DNA of 8,710 nucleotides from Ignavibacteriales bacterium UBA6490 (GTDB lineage Bacteria; Bacteroidota; Ignavibacteria; Ignavibacteriales; Ignavibacteriaceae). The notes under the pieces were generated by a model that made no database searches, had not been told where the DNA came from, and was given only the letters and a program-made list of their open reading frames with translations. Shown here in pieces: positions 6,621 to 8,710 of the stretch. Position numbers and translations under genes: made by a program. Positions within the stretch are counted from its first letter, which is position 1. Each line of letters opens with the position of its first letter. The stretch is taken from assembly GCA_002435365.1 (NCBI GenBank), contig DJMM01000066.1, positions 1 through 8,710 of the forward strand, in the 5' to 3' direction.

Positions 6621-6675
6621 CGTTCCAAAATTATGTATTGCAGCCTATATATACAAAACCCGGCTGTTTATATTC

Positions 6676-6704
6676 TTGCAAAAGCGGACTAATCTGTTTA
6701 ACTT
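6676..6704 (+). promoter_or_regulatory. Possible promoter of the ROK kinase gene
   Basis: TTGCAA (6676-6681) is a fair -35 box and TAACTT (6699-6704) a poor -10 box, 17 bp apart. The location in the 112-bp divergent gap is right, but the match is weak. Confidence 0.25.
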
Positions 6705-6718
6705 TTCCCATAAATAAT

Positions 6719-6725
6719 AAGGAGA
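6719..6725 (+). promoter_or_regulatory. Shine-Dalgarno sequence that fixes a TTG start for the ROK kinase
   Basis: AAGGAGA lies 7 nt before TTG 6733, the ideal distance, and no competing ATG or GTG gives a complete N terminus. It supports a TTG start for the ROK gene and shows that this organism uses Shine-Dalgarno initiation for at least some genes. Confidence 0.75.
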
Positions 6726-6732
6726 TACATAA

Positions 6733-7707
6733 TTGAACCGGAGTTTTATCATCAGCATAGATATGGGCGGAACAAAAATTTTATCTGCAGCCATAAACTC
6801 AGGGGAAGGTATTATTTCAAGAATTAAGCGGAATACTGTTAACAGCGCATCTCAAAATTCCTACATAAAAACCCTTGCATCAATCATAGATGAGACCATA
6901 CATCTTTCGGGACTGAATGAAGATGATGTAAAAGCCGTTTGCATTGGTATTCCCGGTTCAGTTAATCCATATACCGGAAGCATAAGTGTTGCTCCGAATC
7001 TTGGAATAAGGAACCTGAATTTGGTTGACAAGCTGGGGAAATATATCTCATACCCGGTAATTCTTGAAAATGATGTTAATCTTGGTGCATTGGGCATCAG
7101 GCATTTTGGTGTCGGCAGGAGTGCGCGTGATATGCTTGTGGTTTTTATCGGTACCGGCATAGGAGGCGCGCTTATTTTTGATGGGAAGCTATTCAGGGGT
7201 GCAAATTATGCAGCGGGAGAAATAGGGCACATGCGTGTTATGGATGGAGGTCCTTTATGCGGGTGCGGGAAGAGAGGTTGTTTTGAAACACTTGCCAGCA
7301 GGAGTGCAATTGTAAAGAATATATTAAAGGATCTTAAATCCGGTAAAAAGAGTTCATTAAGGAAGATGATTGGTCCGGGCAGACCTGTAAAGAGCAGGGC
7401 TCTTGCAGCTGCAGTGGATAAAGGGGATAAATTGGTCATTAATCGATTAAACGAGGCCTGTGAAACGATCGGGTATGTTTTGTCTGATATTACCAACCTG
7501 CTTAATCTTGATCTCATTGTGCTTGGAGGCGGCTTAATAGAGGCGCTTGATCATTTTATGATCCCAAGGATCAAAGAAACATTCAGGGAAAATGTTCTTA
7601 AACCTTCCGCAAAAGGATTAAAAATGGTATCGACAAAGCTGGGGGATGATGCAGCATTATACGGCGGCATTCCTTTAGCGGAAGAATTTCTGGGGATATC
7701 GGTTTAG
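6733..7707 (+). CDS. ROK-family sugar kinase, probably glucokinase
   Basis: A 324-residue cytoplasmic ATP-dependent kinase; ROK kinases phosphorylate glucose or related hexoses such as N-acetylglucosamine, N-acetylmannosamine and fructose. Motifs in order are the phosphate loop DMGGTK (10-15), GIPGSV (72-77), LENDVN (111-116, with catalytic-base D114), GTGIGG (140-145), AGEIGH (161-166, sugar-contacting E163 and zinc-binding H166), and the ROK zinc motif CGCGKRGCFE (176-185, Cys 176, 178 and 183). No N-terminal helix-turn-helix is present, so this is a kinase and not a ROK repressor. It starts at TTG, placed by a strong Shine-Dalgarno sequence. Its TAG overlaps the TAA of the convergent ABC-F gene by 4 bp. 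No sugar transporter or regulator is adjacent, so the exact sugar is inferred; glucose is the most likely. Confidence 0.9.
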   Translation: MNRSFIISIDMGGTKILSAAINSGEGIISRIKRNTVNSASQNSYIKTLASIIDETIHLSGLNEDDVKAVCIGIPGSVNPYTGSISVAPNLGIRNLNLVDKLGKYISYPVILENDVNLGALGIRHFGVGRSARDMLVVFIGTGIGGALIFDGKLFRGANYAAGEIGHMRVMDGGPLCGCGKRGCFETLASRSAIVKNILKDLKSGKKSSLRKMIGPGRPVKSRALAAAVDKGDKLVINRLNEACETIGYVLSDITNLLNLDLIVLGGGLIEALDHFMIPRIKETFRENVLKPSAKGLKMVSTKLGDDAALYGGIPLAEEFLGISV

Positions 7708-8710
7708 GAATATTTTTTTTCTATATCGGCCAGTTGTTCGGAAAGAAATGTCCATAAAGATATTTTTTCTTCCAGCGTGGCTTTCACCATTTTTATCTCA
7801 CCGGTTTTTTCCCTTACTTCATCACCCCTGGCATAAGTTTCCGGGTTATTAAGGATTGCAGTAAGCTCATCAAATCTTTCTTCCAGTTTATCAATTTCAG
7901 CCTCGAGTGATGCAACGTCTTCGGTAAGTTTTTTGGTAGCAGCATACTTTTTCTGTCTTTTTTCTGCCTCGGTCCGTTTCTGCTCTTTTTTTGAAACTGC
8001 AGATCCTGTATTTTCCTGCATGGAAGCCTTATCTTCCGCCTCTTCTCTTTTACTCAGGTAGTAGTCAATTCCGCCGTAAAAAATGCGAAAGCGGCCTTCC
8101 TTGATTTCCACTACCTTTGTAATTACCGGCTGCAGAAAATCAACATCGTGGGAGACAAGTATAAGGGTGCCTTTATAATTAATCAAAGCTTTCTGCAATA
8201 CATCCTTTGAAGAAATATCAAGATGATTTGTAGGTTCATCAAGAATTAGCAGGTTTGATTTCTGAAGCAGAATTTTTGCCAGAGCCACCCGGCTCTTTTC
8301 ACCGCCCGATAAAATTCCCGCTTTTTTGAAAACATCATCACCGCTGAAAAGGAAAGATCCCAACAGGCTTCTCAGCTGTCCCACTGTCATTTCTTCATTT
8401 ATACCTTCAACCGACTCAATTATATCCAGATCAGGTTCAAGCTCGTCTGCGATATCCTGTGCATAGTAGCTTATCATTGTATTATGACCTGGAATTCGCT
8501 CCCCGCTGAACGGGATAATTCCTGCAATGATTTTTGCGAGTGTAGTTTTTCCGGCTCCGTTAGGACCAACGAATGCAATTTTTTCCCCGCGGGTTAATTC
8601 AAAATCAATATTCCTGAATATTTCCTTCTCACCGTAGGACTTTGAAACATTATTCAATCTTACCGGCACAATACCGCTCTGCACGGTATCGGGGAACCTG
8701 ATGTTTATAT
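7704..8710 (-). CDS. ABC-F family ATPase (Uup/EttA-like), C-terminal half; start outside the window
   Basis: Only the second half of an ABC-F protein is in the window, and the frame runs off the right edge. A GTG at 8684 could look like a start, but the in-frame residues before it (INIRFPDTVQSG) are the typical ABC-F linker, so the gene continues to the right. Counting from that GTG codon, the second ATPase domain has Walker A GPNGAGKT (40-47), signature LSGGEKSRVALA (125-136), Walker B with LILDEPTNHLD (146-156) and the switch His 179 in LVSHD. From about 205 a charged linker leads to a coiled coil (about 244-324; ASLEAEIDKLEERFDEL and following) like the Uup C-terminal domain. ABC-F proteins have no membrane domains; they act on ribosomes as translation factors or in antibiotic protection. 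The coiled coil favours the Uup-type housekeeping group over drug resistance, but the first half would be needed to decide. Confidence 0.93.
   Translation of the reverse strand, partial: INIRFPDTVQSGIVPVRLNNVSKSYGEKEIFRNIDFELTRGEKIAFVGPNGAGKTTLAKIIAGIIPFSGERIPGHNTMISYYAQDIADELEPDLDIIESVEGINEEMTVGQLRSLLGSFLFSGDDVFKKAGILSGGEKSRVALAKILLQKSNLLILDEPTNHLDISSKDVLQKALINYKGTLILVSHDVDFLQPVITKVVEIKEGRFRIFYGGIDYYLSKREEAEDKASMQENTGSAVSKKEQKRTEAEKRQKKYAATKKLTEDVASLEAEIDKLEERFDELTAILNNPETYARGDEVREKTGEIKMVKATLEEKISLWTFLSEQLADIEKKYS

Noticed and set aside
6861..7517. Minus-strand open frames inside the ROK kinase gene
   Set aside because: The sense frame carries the full ROK motif set; the antisense frames resemble nothing.
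8682..8684. GTG as the start of a 326-residue single-domain ABC protein
   Set aside because: The frame stays open to the window edge, and the upstream residues INIRFPD match the linker before the second ATPase domain of ABC-F proteins.

Overview
The window reads as a stretch of ordinary chromosome from a moderately AT-rich bacterium. I lean towards the Bacteroidota/Chlorobiota/Ignavibacteriota group. The supports are a decayed surface-type parallel beta-helix gene at the left edge, a menaquinone methyltransferase, and the style of the protein sequences. Some genes have recognisable Shine-Dalgarno sequences (AAGGAGA before the ROK kinase, AGGA before typA and menG), which suits Chlorobiota/Ignavibacteriota better than typical Bacteroidetes. 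This placement is inference and cannot be proved from the window.

Layout, left to right. Positions 1-562 hold the end of a right-handed beta-helix protein, broken by an in-frame TAA at 281-283, with recognisable beta-helix sequence continuing past it, then a strong hairpin-plus-T-tract terminator (464-493). Next on the + strand are an inositol-monophosphatase family gene (suhB-like, 583-1347), a 376-bp non-coding gap, and typA/bipA (1724-3574). The gap carries five tandem 11-bp repeats (1567-1621) and a promoter that contains an inverted repeat. A minus-strand block follows: ksgA (5835-6620), then a PAP2-family membrane protein (4870-5820), then menG/ubiE (4190-4873), closely spaced or overlapping and probably one operon. 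A small SET-domain lysine methyltransferase gene (3615-4073) lies 116 bp further downstream. Diverging from ksgA is a ROK-family glucokinase-like gene (6733-7707). Its stop codon overlaps that of a convergent ABC-F ATPase gene (7704 to the right edge), of which only the second half is in the window.

Functionally, several genes touch ribosome assembly or translation: TypA, KsgA, the ABC-F protein, and SuhB-type proteins in some bacteria. The others serve quinone and lipid metabolism (MenG, PAP2) and sugar phosphorylation (ROK). I see no mobile element, CRISPR array, tRNA or rRNA, and no convincing new multi-gene system. The points most worth a second look are the 11-bp repeat array and embedded inverted repeat upstream of typA, the interrupted beta-helix gene, the small bacterial SET protein, and the PAP2 gene translationally coupled to menG.
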